A DNA stretch of 12,371 nt from Candidatus Epulonipiscium sp. (lineage in GTDB: Bacteria > Bacillota_A > Clostridia > Lachnospirales > Cellulosilyticaceae): NCBI GenBank assembly GCA_012841565.1, contig DUUM01000271.1, positions 1-12,371 of the forward strand. The letters run 5' to 3'. Position 1 is the stretch's first letter. Each line of letters begins with the position of its first letter. Made by a program: the position numbers and the translations under genes. Shown one piece after another: positions 1 to 7,857 of this stretch. The notes under the pieces are model-generated. The model ran no database searches. It worked only from the letters and a program-made list of their open reading frames with translations, and was not told where the DNA came from.

Positions 1-2
1 AT

Positions 3-83
3 ACTATGTTACGGATGAATCCAGCAAGGTATAAGAACGGTGACAATTTAAGGTTTTATACAGAAATAAGATTATACAAATGA
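3..83 (+). pseudogene. C-terminal tail of an unidentified protein, cut by the window edge
   Basis: An open frame runs in from the left edge and stops at TGA 81-83. It encodes about 26 residues ending in NLRFYTEIRLYK. The alternation of charged and aromatic residues looks like real coding sequence rather than chance. The family cannot be named from so short a piece. It may be the end of an intact gene lying mostly outside the window, so calling it a pseudogene is only a placeholder for a partial gene. The next reading frame begins only a few bases downstream. Confidence 0.4.
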
Positions 84-94
84 ATAAAAAATAA

Positions 95-229
95 AGGGGA
101 AATTATAATATTTTAAGTAAAGAAATAATATTCGATGTAAATAATAATCGAAAAGTAATGTATTATAGAATTGAAAATGTATTAGATAACGGAACAAGAG
201 CAGTCAATGAATATTATGAAGAAGTATAA
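95..229 (+). pseudogene. Startless coding-like remnant, about 44 codons
   Basis: The frame from 95 to TAA 227-229 reads like protein (IIFDVNNNRKVMYYRIENVL, then NGTRAVNEYYEEV), but it has no ATG, GTG or TTG at a usable place after the purine-rich AAAGGGGA at 93-100. An ATG in the same frame at 80 gives only four codons before TAA 92-94. The simplest reading is a gene that lost its start or gained an early stop. Its end overlaps the start of the next gene (207 or 216) by about 14-23 bases, a normal arrangement for translationally coupled genes. I do not recognise the family. A rare non-canonical start is an alternative. Confidence 0.35.
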
Positions 230-612
230 ATTTTTTGTGTTATTAGTTGTAATGACTATTATTGGATTAGCATCTATATATAAGCTTACAGAAATATATG
301 ATAAAAGATTAGTTTTGAAAGCTTTTGATAATACAAATAAAGTAATTATTGAAATGGGTGTCAATACTATAAAGATATCCAATAGAGATAATATAGATAA
401 ACTAATAAATCTCCTTGATATTGAATCTTGGAATAAATTGATATATTATAAAAAAATCTTTCCCTTTGACTTTTATAATATTTGATGAAGTTGATATAAG
501 AGTTTATCAAGATGAAGATACTATCAATATAAGTTACGAGGATAAAATTAATTATTATAGGGTAAGAAAAGAAATAAAAGATCAATTAGCTGAATTTATT
601 AATACTAATTAA
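216..612 (+). pseudogene. Small membrane-anchored protein of unknown function, frameshifted
   Basis: The protein starts at ATG 216 (MKKYKFFVLLVV...) or ATG 207. It has one N-terminal hydrophobic segment at about residues 5-22, then a charged soluble domain, so it would be anchored with the domain outside the membrane or cleaved as a signal peptide. The frame ends early at TGA 483-485. The coding signal continues without a break in the next frame (FDEVDIRVYQDEDTINISYE, then YYRVRKEIKDQLAEFINTN) to TAA 610-612. The switch falls at the A7 run 450-456, where one extra A explains it: skipping one base joins ...IYYKK to SFPLTFIIFDEV. Restored, the product is about 131 residues. Small extracytoplasmic proteins of this kind are common in Firmicutes. 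I cannot name a family. A sequencing error in the homopolymer would make the gene intact. Confidence 0.55.
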
Positions 613-873
613 TTCTGATTTAGTCTAATAAAACAGCATTATAAATTGTCTAGTTAGATTAGTCTATACATAAATACAATTTGGTTTAAGATTAGTTAAT
701 TAATTTCCAATAAAAACATTTTATTTTAGATTAACTAGATTTTTAATTTTGTATTCAATTTTGGTCACTTGAGGAAGAAGAATCACTTCTAACCAGCGTT
801 GACAGTATCACAAATATCAGAAAAGAGAACCAAATGAAAATGCGTGGATACTTCTGGAGGTTATGGGATTTAA

Positions 874-1660
874 ATGTTATGTGCATTAGCTACACCAATA
901 AAAAATGTGGATATAGATGTTTTAGACTTTTATGAATCTGAGAATATGCATTATTTTGATTATATTCCAGAAGATTTAATTAAAAAACACCAAGAAACAA
1001 TTAAATTGGCAGATTTGTATTTAAATAAGCTATATGGAGACAATGCAATGTTATCAACTGATGATAACTTTACATTAGACTTGTATTGCAAGGGTATTTT
1101 ACTAGGCTTGTATTTAGATGTAGAAGACCAAGATATCAAAGCAGATTTAAGAAGTTTTACTAATGACGCAGCTCAATTTTATATTAATCTTCAAGCTATA
1201 TCACTTTCTAGTGAAGATGTTCATCCAACAATGGAATCTACCGAACCACATGTATCAGATAATGCATCAATAACTCCAATGTTAGATGCAGGAAAATACA
1301 AGGTTAGTAATGCTGTTGCATATGCACGTAAATGGACAGAAGAGGGGAAAAAATTATCTAACCCAAATTATAATAGATATGATAGTGATTGTACCAATTT
1401 TATCTCTCAAGTGTTAGCTGAAAATGGAGTATCACAAGTACAAGGTTCCCGTAAAGACGATTCATCATGGTATTATTTCATTTGATACAAATTCAAATGA
1501 TAATACATTTCATATTGGGCATACAGTCGTTATAACTAAAAAGGAAGGTAACTCGTGGGATAAAATTTACCTTACCTATCATTCTACAGACAGAGAAGAC
1601 TATCCTGCTTCCAACCTAATAAATGCTGGATATTTACCTTATGGTTGGACAATAAACTAA
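874..1660 (+). pseudogene. Amidase_6-type peptidoglycan amidase, frameshifted with internal deletion
   Basis: The C-terminal half matches the putative amidase domain family (Amidase_6, NlpC/P60-like). The signature AVAYARKW is followed by YDSDCTNFISQ with the expected catalytic Cys at residue 173. In the next frame come HIGHTVVITK (expected catalytic His region), LTYHSTDRE and the family-typical ending LPYGWTIN. Residues 1-130 are an acidic, helical region without a signal peptide. The first frame stops at TGA 1483-1485 just after SSWYY. The second frame resumes at about 1470 with GIISFD. In intact relatives some 30 residues usually separate the SWYY region from the GDIISFD strand, so bases are missing here as well as the frame. 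GGAGG at 856-860 is 13 bases from ATG 874, a loose spacing, so the true start may be lost. The product would be inactive as read. Confidence 0.7.
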
Positions 1661-1677
1661 TACAAAAAGGAGGATTT

Positions 1678-2034
1678 ATGAAAAAGGATTTTCTATCTAA
1701 GTCACTAAAAAAACGGATTGTTTGGGTGAGTATAGTTGTGGTTATTATTCTACTTTATGTGTCTAGTCAATTATCAGATAGTTTAAATGTATTTACGTTC
1801 TCCAAAGGAGTTATTGGTGTTGAGCTCCTAAATAAGGATTATGTTAAGTTAGATGAACATGTTTTTTTCTATAAAACAGGAAATATAACTCCTTTGATTG
1901 AATATTATGAAGTTAATGGATATGCTTTTGGCAACCAGTTTGGTGCAGGATATATTTTTTATCGAAATAATAAGAGATTCAATTTCACCACACAGGCAGT
2001 TACTCGTAGGCATTCAATTATGATAACGAAGTAG
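1678..2034 (+). CDS. Small single-pass membrane protein of unknown function
   Basis: The start at ATG 1678 is chosen because a strong AAGGAGG lies at 1667-1673; an upstream in-frame ATG at 1645 lies inside the end of the amidase gene and has no such site. The 118-residue product has a basic N-terminus (MKKDFLSKSLKKR), one hydrophobic segment at about residues 12-28 (IVWVSIVVVIILLYVSS), then a polar domain rich in aromatic residues, for example YIFYRNNKRFNF. It probably sits in the cytoplasmic membrane with the C-terminal domain outside. It follows the amidase frame by 17 bases, so the two were probably one operon. The last residues (RRHSIMITK) end abruptly, and a late frameshift cannot be excluded. 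I do not recognise the family. Confidence 0.6.
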   Translation: MKKDFLSKSLKKRIVWVSIVVVIILLYVSSQLSDSLNVFTFSKGVIGVELLNKDYVKLDEHVFFYKTGNITPLIEYYEVNGYAFGNQFGAGYIFYRNNKRFNFTTQAVTRRHSIMITK

Positions 2035-2215
2035 CTAATAATTATAAGGAAACCTTTGGAAAATGAGTTTTTAAGAATTGTTTATTATAACTTTAAGGAC
2101 TTACTTGATTTATGCTTAGGACGTTGTTTGGAAAAAATGATAAGTAACATAGGATAATTTAGGACTTGATTTTACACAGAACCAAAATCAGAATACAAGA
2201 GGTATTATATTAAGT

Positions 2216-2229
2216 GTAAGCGTCAAATA
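2216..2229 (+). repeat. IS66 left terminal inverted repeat
   Basis: GTAAGCGTCAAATA matches the complement of the right end without mismatch. GTAAGCG is the typical outer sequence of IS66-family ends. Confidence 0.88.
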
Positions 2230-2309
2230 TCTCCTCACCTTTTATAGCACCCGGTTTTATGGAATAATAGCCTCATACACAAAAACAACATGTATGGAGG
2301 TAACAAATT

Positions 2310-2636
2310 ATGACCAAGCTATCAAAAGAAGAAGAATGGCGTAGCCACATCGAAGCTTGTACCAGCAGTGGCCTGAGTGTTAAGGCTTGGTGCAAAGCCA
2401 ACGATATTGTTCCCCACAACTACCACTACTGGAAAAGGAAATTCAAAGCAGCTGAAAACAACCCTAAAAATGACTTACCAGAGTGGGCTCCGCTTCTAAC
2501 AAATGTCCCACAAGTAACCCAGCCTGAAACCACCCCTATAATACTGCACATCGGTGGCTATAAACTAGAGCTCACAGAGGGCTTTGATAAAAAGGTGCTC
2601 CTGGAGCTAATGAATCTACTAGCTAACCCATGTTAG
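2310..2636 (+). CDS. tnpA: IS66-family accessory protein TnpA
   Basis: The 108-residue protein begins TKLSKEEEWRSHIEACTSSG and continues GLSVKAWCKANDIVPHNYHYWKRKF, the conserved helix-turn-helix region of IS66 Orf1/TnpA proteins. These proteins are needed with TnpB for IS66 transposition, probably through DNA binding, although the exact role is not settled. GGAGG at 2296-2300 precedes ATG 2310 by 9 bases, a good ribosome binding site. The end overlaps the start of tnpB by 7 bases, which suggests coupled translation. Length and motifs look intact. Confidence 0.9.
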   Translation: MTKLSKEEEWRSHIEACTSSGLSVKAWCKANDIVPHNYHYWKRKFKAAENNPKNDLPEWAPLLTNVPQVTQPETTPIILHIGGYKLELTEGFDKKVLLELMNLLANPC

Positions 2637-2986
2637 AAGATATCCTACTAGTAGACCAAGTTTTTATTGCATGCGGGCCAACTGACTTTAGAAAAGCCAT
2701 TGATGGGCTCGCTGCAATCGTTAGTGCTCAGTTTAAACTTGACCCCTTCTCCAAAAGCACTTACCTGTTTTGCAACAGGAAGAAAGATAAGCTCAAAGCT
2801 TTGATCTGGGATGATAATGGCTTTATCCTAATCTATAAAAGGCTTGAAGAAGGCAAGTTCCAGTGGCCTCAAACACCAAGTGAAGCGAGGCTAATAACCC
2901 ACCAAGAAGTCCGGTGGCTCCTAGAAGGCCTATCCATTGATCAACCTAAAGTTCTTCGAAAAATCACTGTATCTGATGTATGTTAG
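2630..2986 (+). CDS. tnpB: IS66-family accessory protein TnpB (Orf2)
   Basis: The 118-residue product carries the hallmark of IS66 Orf2-like proteins: an N-terminal VFIACGPTDFRKAIDGLAAI segment, then a central LFCNRKKDKLKALIWDDNGF segment, and GKFQWP. It is of normal length for the family. It is an accessory factor for transposition with no known enzymatic activity. The start at ATG 2630 lies within the last codons of tnpA, so translation is probably coupled. A 105-base gap separates it from tnpC. Confidence 0.9.
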   Translation: MLEDILLVDQVFIACGPTDFRKAIDGLAAIVSAQFKLDPFSKSTYLFCNRKKDKLKALIWDDNGFILIYKRLEEGKFQWPQTPSEARLITHQEVRWLLEGLSIDQPKVLRKITVSDVC

Positions 2987-3091
2987 CACCCTTTCTAAAT
3001 GTCAAAAAAAGCGTCTAAAAACCTTGTAAAACCGGCACCTTTCTCTTCGTTTTAACTGTAAATTCCTCGCGATTTATGGTATTATTAAGAC

Positions 3092-4681
3092 ATGAAAACA
3101 CCTATAAAATCCACGCCAAAACAAACTAAATACATAGAACAGTTAGAGGGGAAATGTAAATCCCAAGAAGAAAAGATTATCATGCTGGAACACAAACTGG
3201 ATTGGCTAGAGGAGCAAATCCGCTTAAACCAACATAAGAAATTTGGCTCTTCTAGTGAAAAAACAACCTTCGAAGATCAGATGGGACTCGTCTTTAATGA
3301 AACTGAAGGCTTTCAAAAAGACGACCTACCAGAACCTACAATGGAAGAAATCACTTATAAAAGGACGAAAAAAGTCGGGCATAAAAATGAGATGCTCAAG
3401 GACCTCCCAACTGAAATAATCACATATGACCTACCTGTATCGGATCAAGTCTGCCCAGATTGTGGTGATCATCGCCATGTCATGGGCAAAGAAGTTCGCC
3501 GTGAACTTAAAATCATTCCTGCCCAAGTAGAAGTATTAGAACATGTCAGGTTAATCTATAGTTGCCGAAGCTGCGAGAAAACTGCGGATCATGTTTCCAT
3601 TGCTAAAGCGACATGGCCAGAGCCAATTATAAAAGGAAGTATTGCCTCACCTTCTGCAGTCGCTCATATCATGACTGAGAAGTTTGTTAAAGGCACCCCG
3701 ATTTATAGACAAGAACAAGATTTTAACAGAAACGGTATCCTATTATCTAGGCAGACAATGTCTAACTGGGTTAATCGTTGCTCTATAGAGTGGCTTGAAC
3801 CAATCTATAGTGAATTAAAGGCAGACCTGCTAAAACGCGATCTACTGTGTGCCGATGAAACTACCTTACAGGTTTTAAATGAGCCGGGCAAAACAGCTAC
3901 AAGTAAATCCTATATGTGGTTATACCGTACAGCTGATGATGGACTGGATAGACCTATTGTGCTTTATGAGTATCAACCATCTAGATCCGGTAAGCATCCT
4001 AAACGTTTTTTAGGAGACTATAGTGGTTTTATTCACGCAGATGGTTATGCTGTTTATCATAATCTTTCTCCGAATATCACTATTTGCGGTTGCCTCTCGC
4101 ACGCGAGACGAAAGCATGAAGAGGCTCTTAAATCTATCCCTAAAAATCAACAGATAGGTTCGGGAGCCGCTATTGGCAAGAGCTACTGTGATAAGTTGTT
4201 TCGCATTGAGAAACAACTAGTGGATGTAACACCTGAAGAAAGATACGAGAAGCGACTTGAACTGGCAACGCCAGTATGGGACGCCTATTTAGTATGGCTT
4301 AAAAAAGTAAAGCCACTGCCACAGTCGGCTTTAGGAAAAGCAATAACTTACAGTTTGAACCAGTGGAAGTATTTACAGAACTATATGTTAGATGGCCGAT
4401 GTGAAATTTCTAATAACCGGGCGGAGCGAAGTATCAAACCATTTGTTATTGCAAGGAAGAACTTTTTGTTTGCCAACACGACGCGTGGTGCTACTGCTAG
4501 TGCGATTACTTTTAGCTTAATTGAAACCGCTAAAGAAAACAACCTGAATCCATTCGAGTATTTAAAATATATCTTTGAAGAACTACCAAACATAGATTTC
4601 AAAGGAAATCCTGATGTGTTAAAGAACTATCTGCCGTGGGCAGATCTACCAGAGCAATGCTACAGTAAAAAGAAAAACTAA
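3092..4681 (+). CDS. tnpC: IS66-family transposase TnpC
   Basis: This 529-residue protein has the full IS66 transposase layout. Residues about 12-55 form a leucine-rich coiled coil. Residues 121-161 form a zinc-binding domain with C121PDC124 and C158RSC161. The catalytic domain follows, with the likely DDE triad D255 (CADETT), D317 (IHADGYAVY) and E445 (NNRAERSIKPF). The C-terminal IS66 region (ITFSLIETAKENNLNPFEYL) closes the protein. It cuts and joins the element ends. No clear ribosome binding site precedes ATG 3092. The upstream gap from tnpB contains an A/T-rich stretch that may hold a separate promoter, but I see no convincing -35/-10 pair. All key residues are present, so the protein looks active. 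Confidence 0.94.
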   Translation: MKTPIKSTPKQTKYIEQLEGKCKSQEEKIIMLEHKLDWLEEQIRLNQHKKFGSSSEKTTFEDQMGLVFNETEGFQKDDLPEPTMEEITYKRTKKVGHKNEMLKDLPTEIITYDLPVSDQVCPDCGDHRHVMGKEVRRELKIIPAQVEVLEHVRLIYSCRSCEKTADHVSIAKATWPEPIIKGSIASPSAVAHIMTEKFVKGTPIYRQEQDFNRNGILLSRQTMSNWVNRCSIEWLEPIYSELKADLLKRDLLCADETTLQVLNEPGKTATSKSYMWLYRTADDGLDRPIVLYEYQPSRSGKHPKRFLGDYSGFIHADGYAVYHNLSPNITICGCLSHARRKHEEALKSIPKNQQIGSGAAIGKSYCDKLFRIEKQLVDVTPEERYEKRLELATPVWDAYLVWLKKVKPLPQSALGKAITYSLNQWKYLQNYMLDGRCEISNNRAERSIKPFVIARKNFLFANTTRGATASAITFSLIETAKENNLNPFEYLKYIFEELPNIDFKGNPDVLKNYLPWADLPEQCYSKKKN

Positions 4682-4684
4682 TGG

Positions 4685-4719
4685 AATAACCTCTGGCTAT
4701 GTGTGGGAGTTATTTTGCT
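4685..4719 (+). terminator. Possible weak terminator after tnpC
   Basis: AATAAC at 4685-4690 can pair with GTTATT at 4709-4714, and the hairpin is followed by TTTTG. The stem is short and A/T-rich and the loop is long. Its place just after the tnpC stop is suitable, but the structure is weak. Confidence 0.25.
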
Positions 4720-4732
4720 ATTTGACGCTTAC
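4719..4732 (-). repeat. IS66 right terminal inverted repeat
   Basis: This is the exact complement of the left 14-bp end. The base after it (4733) is already inside the HRDC-domain remnant. Confidence 0.88.
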
Positions 4733-4917
4733 TGATAAAGAGCCGGGAAGAAAAGATTAAACCCTATGTTATCTATACGAATAACCAGCTAGAAGACCTG
4801 ATTGTAAAAATGCCCAGGACAATTGATGAATTATATGGGGTAGTTGGATTTGGTAAGGTAAAAACAAATAAATATGGAGAAGATATTATTAGGATTATCA
4901 TGAAGTATACCGGTTAG
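4733..4917 (+). pseudogene. C-terminal HRDC-domain fragment, cut at the IS66 end
   Basis: The open frame directly adjoining the IS66 right end reads SREEKIKPYVIYTNNQLEDL, then IVKMPRTIDELYGVVGFGKV, then NKYGEDIIRIIMKYTG and TAG at 4915-4917. This is the HRDC fold: the 'P..I..N..L..L....P.t..EL..v.GfG..k..kYG..ii..i' pattern. HRDC (helicase and RNase D C-terminal) domains bind nucleic acid in RecQ and UvrD-like helicases, RNase D and several stand-alone proteins. Only about 60 residues remain. The 5' part is missing and is not found to the left of the IS66 element, so an insertion followed by deletion is likely. The parent protein cannot be named. The fragment ends 60 bases before the helicase gene and was probably the gene upstream of it. 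Confidence 0.75.
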
Positions 4918-6935
4918 AAGTTTAATATAGCAAAGTAAAAGTGATGAAGGATTGTCCCCATGGGAGGAGACTAACTAGTGGATGTAGAAAATCATTTAAT
5001 TTTTATAAAAAGTGAGGATAAAACAGAGCAAAAAAAATACTGTGAATACCTAGATGGCAAATGGAAAGTAAGGTATTACAATAGCAATAAAGCATACACT
5101 TACAACCACATAGATATTGTATGGTATAAAAATCCAACTATCATCGATCCAGAGACACATATTTTATATCACCATAATGAGCCAGTATCAGGTGTTATTA
5201 AGATCATCGATTTTATTTATTACCTTAGAATTATCTTTAAAAATGGATATAAAAAGGTTTATAAAAAATCAAGTATTGTCATTGAAGAAACTTGTTCAGG
5301 CAATAAAGCTGCTACTAACTGTTTTGACTATCTAAAAAGATTAGCAGATTATAACAACTTTTTACGCAGACAGTATGACAAGATTCTAACCATCAGTCCT
5401 CGCAGTGTTTTAGCAGCCTATTTAGAGAAAAAGCCATTGGCGAAACAAGAAGATTCAGCTGTCCAACCAATTTTTCCTTTTGGATTTAATTTAAGTCAGA
5501 AAGAAGCCACCAAAAAAGCGTTAAGCAATCAACTGAGTGTGATTGAAGGACCACCAGGAACAGGAAAAACACAAACCATCTTAAATATTATTGCAAATGC
5601 AATTATTCATAACCAGACTGTGGCTGTTGTTTCTAACAATAATTCTGCAACTGCTAATGTCTTTGAAAAACTTCAAAAGTATGATGTTGATTTTGTTGGG
5701 GCATATTTAGGAAATAAAGATAATAAGGAAAGGTTTTTTGCAGAGCAAACCGGTGAATATCCCAATATGGCCAGCTGGGAGTTGCCCGATATAGAAATCA
5801 AAAAGATACAAGAAAACCTACTAGCTTCAGGTCAAAAATTAGATCAAATGTTAGCCTATAAAAATAGGCATGCCTTATTAAAACAAGAACTAGCAGCATT
5901 ACAAATAGAGCGGGAATATTTTAAGCAATATAATATTCAACCAGATATGAAATGGCCCAAGTTTACTTCCTTTTTGCCCATAAGTGCAGAAACTGTTTTA
6001 GCAATCATTCTGAGATACCAAAGGAATGTGAAAAATGGACGGATGACATTGGGTGGGAAATTATTTAACCTCTTTGCTTATGGTATATATAACTTTAAGT
6101 TTTATAGGAATAGGCCGGAAGAAATTGTGTGTTCATTGCAGCAAATGTATTATCATAAAAAGTGCCAAGAGCTAGAAGATGAAATTGACCAATTATCAAG
6201 TCGCTTAAGTGACTATCACTTTGATCGGGAAATAAAGATAGCTAGTGAAAATGCTATGAAAGTATTCAAGGCTGTACTTGGGAAAAGATTCAACCCTAAT
6301 CCTAGCAGACCGCTATTTTCGGAAGATATTATTTGGAAAAATACCACGGCTTTCGTAAAAGAATATCCAGTTATTTTAAGTACAGCCCACTCGCTAAGAA
6401 GCTGTGCAAGTGAAAACTTTATGTTTGATTATGTCATCATTGATGAGGCTTCCCAAGTTGATTTGGTGACAGGCGCACTGGCCCTATCGTGTGCTAAGAA
6501 TGCTGTAATAGTCGGGGATTTAAAGCAACTGCCAAATGTTATCACATCTGAAGTTAGACAGATTACAGATCAAATATTTCAGTCCTATCAACTACATAAG
6601 GCTTATAATTATGCAGATCATAGTCTGCTGTCCTCATGTATAAATTTATACGATGATATTCCCACAACTCTCCTCAAGGAGCACTACAGATGCCATCCTA
6701 AAATCATAGGATTTTGTAATCAAAAGTTTTACAACAATGAGCTAATTATATTAACAGATGAAAAGGCCAATGATCAGCCATTGTTGGTATATAAAACAGT
6801 TAAAGGGAATCATGCAAGAGGTAATTGTAATCAAAGACAGATTGATATTATCTTTGAAGAAATAATGCCCCACCAAAAGATTGACGAGGCAGTCCAGTCG
6901 GTTGGCATTATTTCACCTTATCGTCTACAAATGAG

Positions 6936-6939
6936 TATT
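6936..6939. repeat. Left target-site duplication TATT of the IS21 element
   Basis: TATT here matches TATT at 9560-9563. Joining the flanks through one copy gives AGT-ATT-CAA, which keeps the helicase frame. One or two of the T bases could belong to the element end instead, so the duplication may be shorter than four. Confidence 0.7.
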
Positions 6940-6979
6940 GCGGATGAAAAGAGCCAGGTGAGCGGAGATTTAAGCCACC
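6940..6979 (+). repeat. IS21 left terminal inverted repeat
   Basis: This 40-bp end aligns without gaps to the complement of 9518-9557. The inner 20 bases (GAGCGGAGATTTAAGCCACC) are identical and the outer part is partly conserved, sharing GCGGA at the tip. It contributes the first residues of the foreign tail on the truncated helicase. Confidence 0.8.
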
Positions 6980-7038
6980 AAGTGCGGAAGATGAAGCCAC
7001 TCAGTGCGGAAGATGAAGCCACTCAGTGCGGACAAAAG
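6973..7038 (+). repeat. Three 22-bp tandem repeats inside the IS21 left end
   Basis: Three units with a 22-base period begin at 6973, 6995 and 7017. Each starts AGCCAC and carries AGTGCGGA in its second half. Units one and two differ by two bases; unit three differs in its last six. A partial fourth AGCCACT begins at 7039. Such multiple repeats at IS21 ends are known IstA binding sites. Confidence 0.82.
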
Positions 7039-7039
7039 A

Positions 7040-7069
7040 GCCACTAGAATAAAAAGCTATTCTAGCGGC
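7040..7069 (-). terminator. Hairpin terminator of the istA-istB operon
   Basis: GCCACTAGAATA at 7040-7051 pairs with TATTCTAGCGGC at 7058-7069: a 12-bp stem with one mismatch and a 6-base loop. Read on the minus strand it lies about 30 bases after the istB stop and is followed by CTCTTTTG, a short U-rich tract. It overlaps the partial fourth end repeat. It would stop istAB transcripts before they run antisense into the helicase gene. Confidence 0.6.
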
Positions 7070-7101
7070 CCTTTAAAACTTATTATTAAGCGTTCTCTAT
7101 A

Positions 7102-7857
7102 TTACTTAGGGCCAGTTAAACCATGACGTTCTCGCATGGAAATATCACCATCAACTAGGATTTTATAAGAATCATGGACAATTCTGTCCATAATTGCATC
7201 AGCTACTTGTGCTCTTCCTAACTTGGAATGCCAGCCTTCTGGCGCAAATTGAGAGCAGAAAATAGTAGAGGCTCTTTTTAACCTTGCTTCAATAATCTCT
7301 AATACATGAAGAACATGCTCTTCAGAAAGCTCTGTTAGCATCCATTCATCTATAATCAATAAGTCAATTTTTCTATACTTTTGAAGCAATTTACGGAAGC
7401 TACCATCAGCTTGATGTTTCGCTAGGGTTAATTCATCGAGTAATTCTGGTAATCTAATGTACTTTACCTTATAAAACTGGCGACATGCATGAACGCCAAA
7501 TGCATTGGAAATCCAAGTCTTTCCGTTGCCTGATGCACCCATTAAAATGATGTTATGATGATTTTGAATATAGTTTCCTGTTGCTAGCTCCAGAATTTGT
7601 TTTTTATCTAGCCTTCGATCAGGATGATATTCAATATCTTCAATTGCAGCTGTTGGATCATTGAATGTTGCCTGCTTAATGAGTCTTTCTAACTTATTAG
7701 ATTTTCTACGGTCATATTCAAGGTCTACTAATAAATTGAATCGGTCATCAAAGTCCATGGTCTGATATTCTTTGTTAGCACTCTGCTCTTGATATAATTC
7801 GGCCATTGCATTCATTCGCATTTCAATTAGTTTGCGTAAGGTTTCTTGGTTCATCAT
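7102..7857 (-). CDS. istB: IS21-family transposition helper ATPase IstB
   Basis: The 251-residue protein is a DnaA/DnaC-like AAA+ ATPase that activates the IstA transposase and helps choose the target. Residues 1-95 form the helical N-terminal domain. Walker A is GASGNGKT at 107-114, Walker B is LLIIDEW at 166-172 (D170, E171), and the C-terminal part has the sensor region TIFCSQFAPEGWH and the family ending DAIMDRIVHDSYKI...RERHG. Start 7857 is chosen because GGAGGAG lies 8 bases upstream (7865-7871); an ATG one codon later is also possible. The start overlaps the istA stop as ATGA, so translation is coupled. Length and motifs are complete. Confidence 0.95.
   Translation of the reverse strand: MMNQETLRKLIEMRMNAMAELYQEQSANKEYQTMDFDDRFNLLVDLEYDRRKSNKLERLIKQATFNDPTAAIEDIEYHPDRRLDKKQILELATGNYIQNHHNIILMGASGNGKTWISNAFGVHACRQFYKVKYIRLPELLDELTLAKHQADGSFRKLLQKYRKIDLLIIDEWMLTELSEEHVLHVLEIIEARLKRASTIFCSQFAPEGWHSKLGRAQVADAIMDRIVHDSYKILVDGDISMRERHGLTGPK

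Larger units (their letters stand above)
2216..4732 (+). mobile_element. IS66-family insertion sequence, complete, 2517 bp
   Basis: The element is bounded by perfect 14-bp inverted repeats, GTAAGCGTCAAATA at 2216-2229 and its complement at 4719-4732. It contains the full IS66 gene set tnpA-tnpB-tnpC in the usual order and strand. IS66 elements normally make an 8-bp target duplication. Here the left flank (TATTAAGT) and right flank (TGATAAAG) do not match, so this copy was joined to at least one flank by a later deletion or by recombination between copies. The right flank is the middle of an HRDC-domain gene, and the left flank shows no matching 5' part. Codon use is less A/T-biased than in the surrounding genes. 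Confidence 0.92.
4978..7047 (+). pseudogene. SF1 (Upf1-like) helicase with DUF2726 nuclease: 5' part, interrupted by IS21
   Basis: The start GTG 4978 has a strong GGGAGGAG at 4962-4969. An N-terminal region of about 130 residues is not recognised. Helicase motifs follow: Walker A GPPGTGKT 191-198, a long helical insert 265-420, Walker B DEAS 489-492, VGDLKQLP 512-519, EHYRCHP 568-574 and VGIISPY 642-648. These are the AAA_11/AAA_12 motifs of superfamily 1B DNA/RNA helicases. The native sequence ends at residue 654 (base 6939), where an IS21-family element begins. Residues 655-689 come from the element's terminal repeats and are followed by TAG. The truncated protein could bind ATP but lacks motifs V and VI and the nuclease domain, so it should be inactive. 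The remainder lies at 9561-10316. Joined, the gene encodes about 904 residues. Confidence 0.9.

Noticed and set aside
450..485. Programmed ribosomal frameshift in the 216-612 gene
   Set aside because: There is no stimulatory structure or internal Shine-Dalgarno site, and the required shift skips one base in an A7 run. A simple one-base insertion explains it better.
747..930. Coding-like frame upstream of the amidase (SLEEEESLLTSVDSITNIRK...)
   Set aside because: It looks partly protein-like and could be a lost N-terminus, but it has no start and is in a different frame. I found no signal strong enough to annotate it.
2035..2215. Possible gene or RNA between the small membrane protein and IS66
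   Set aside because: All frames are short and broken. Only a weak GATTTT/AAAATC inverted repeat is visible.
6973..7038. CRISPR-like array of 22-bp repeats
   Set aside because: The units are directly tandem with no spacers and lie inside the IS21 terminus; no cas genes are present.
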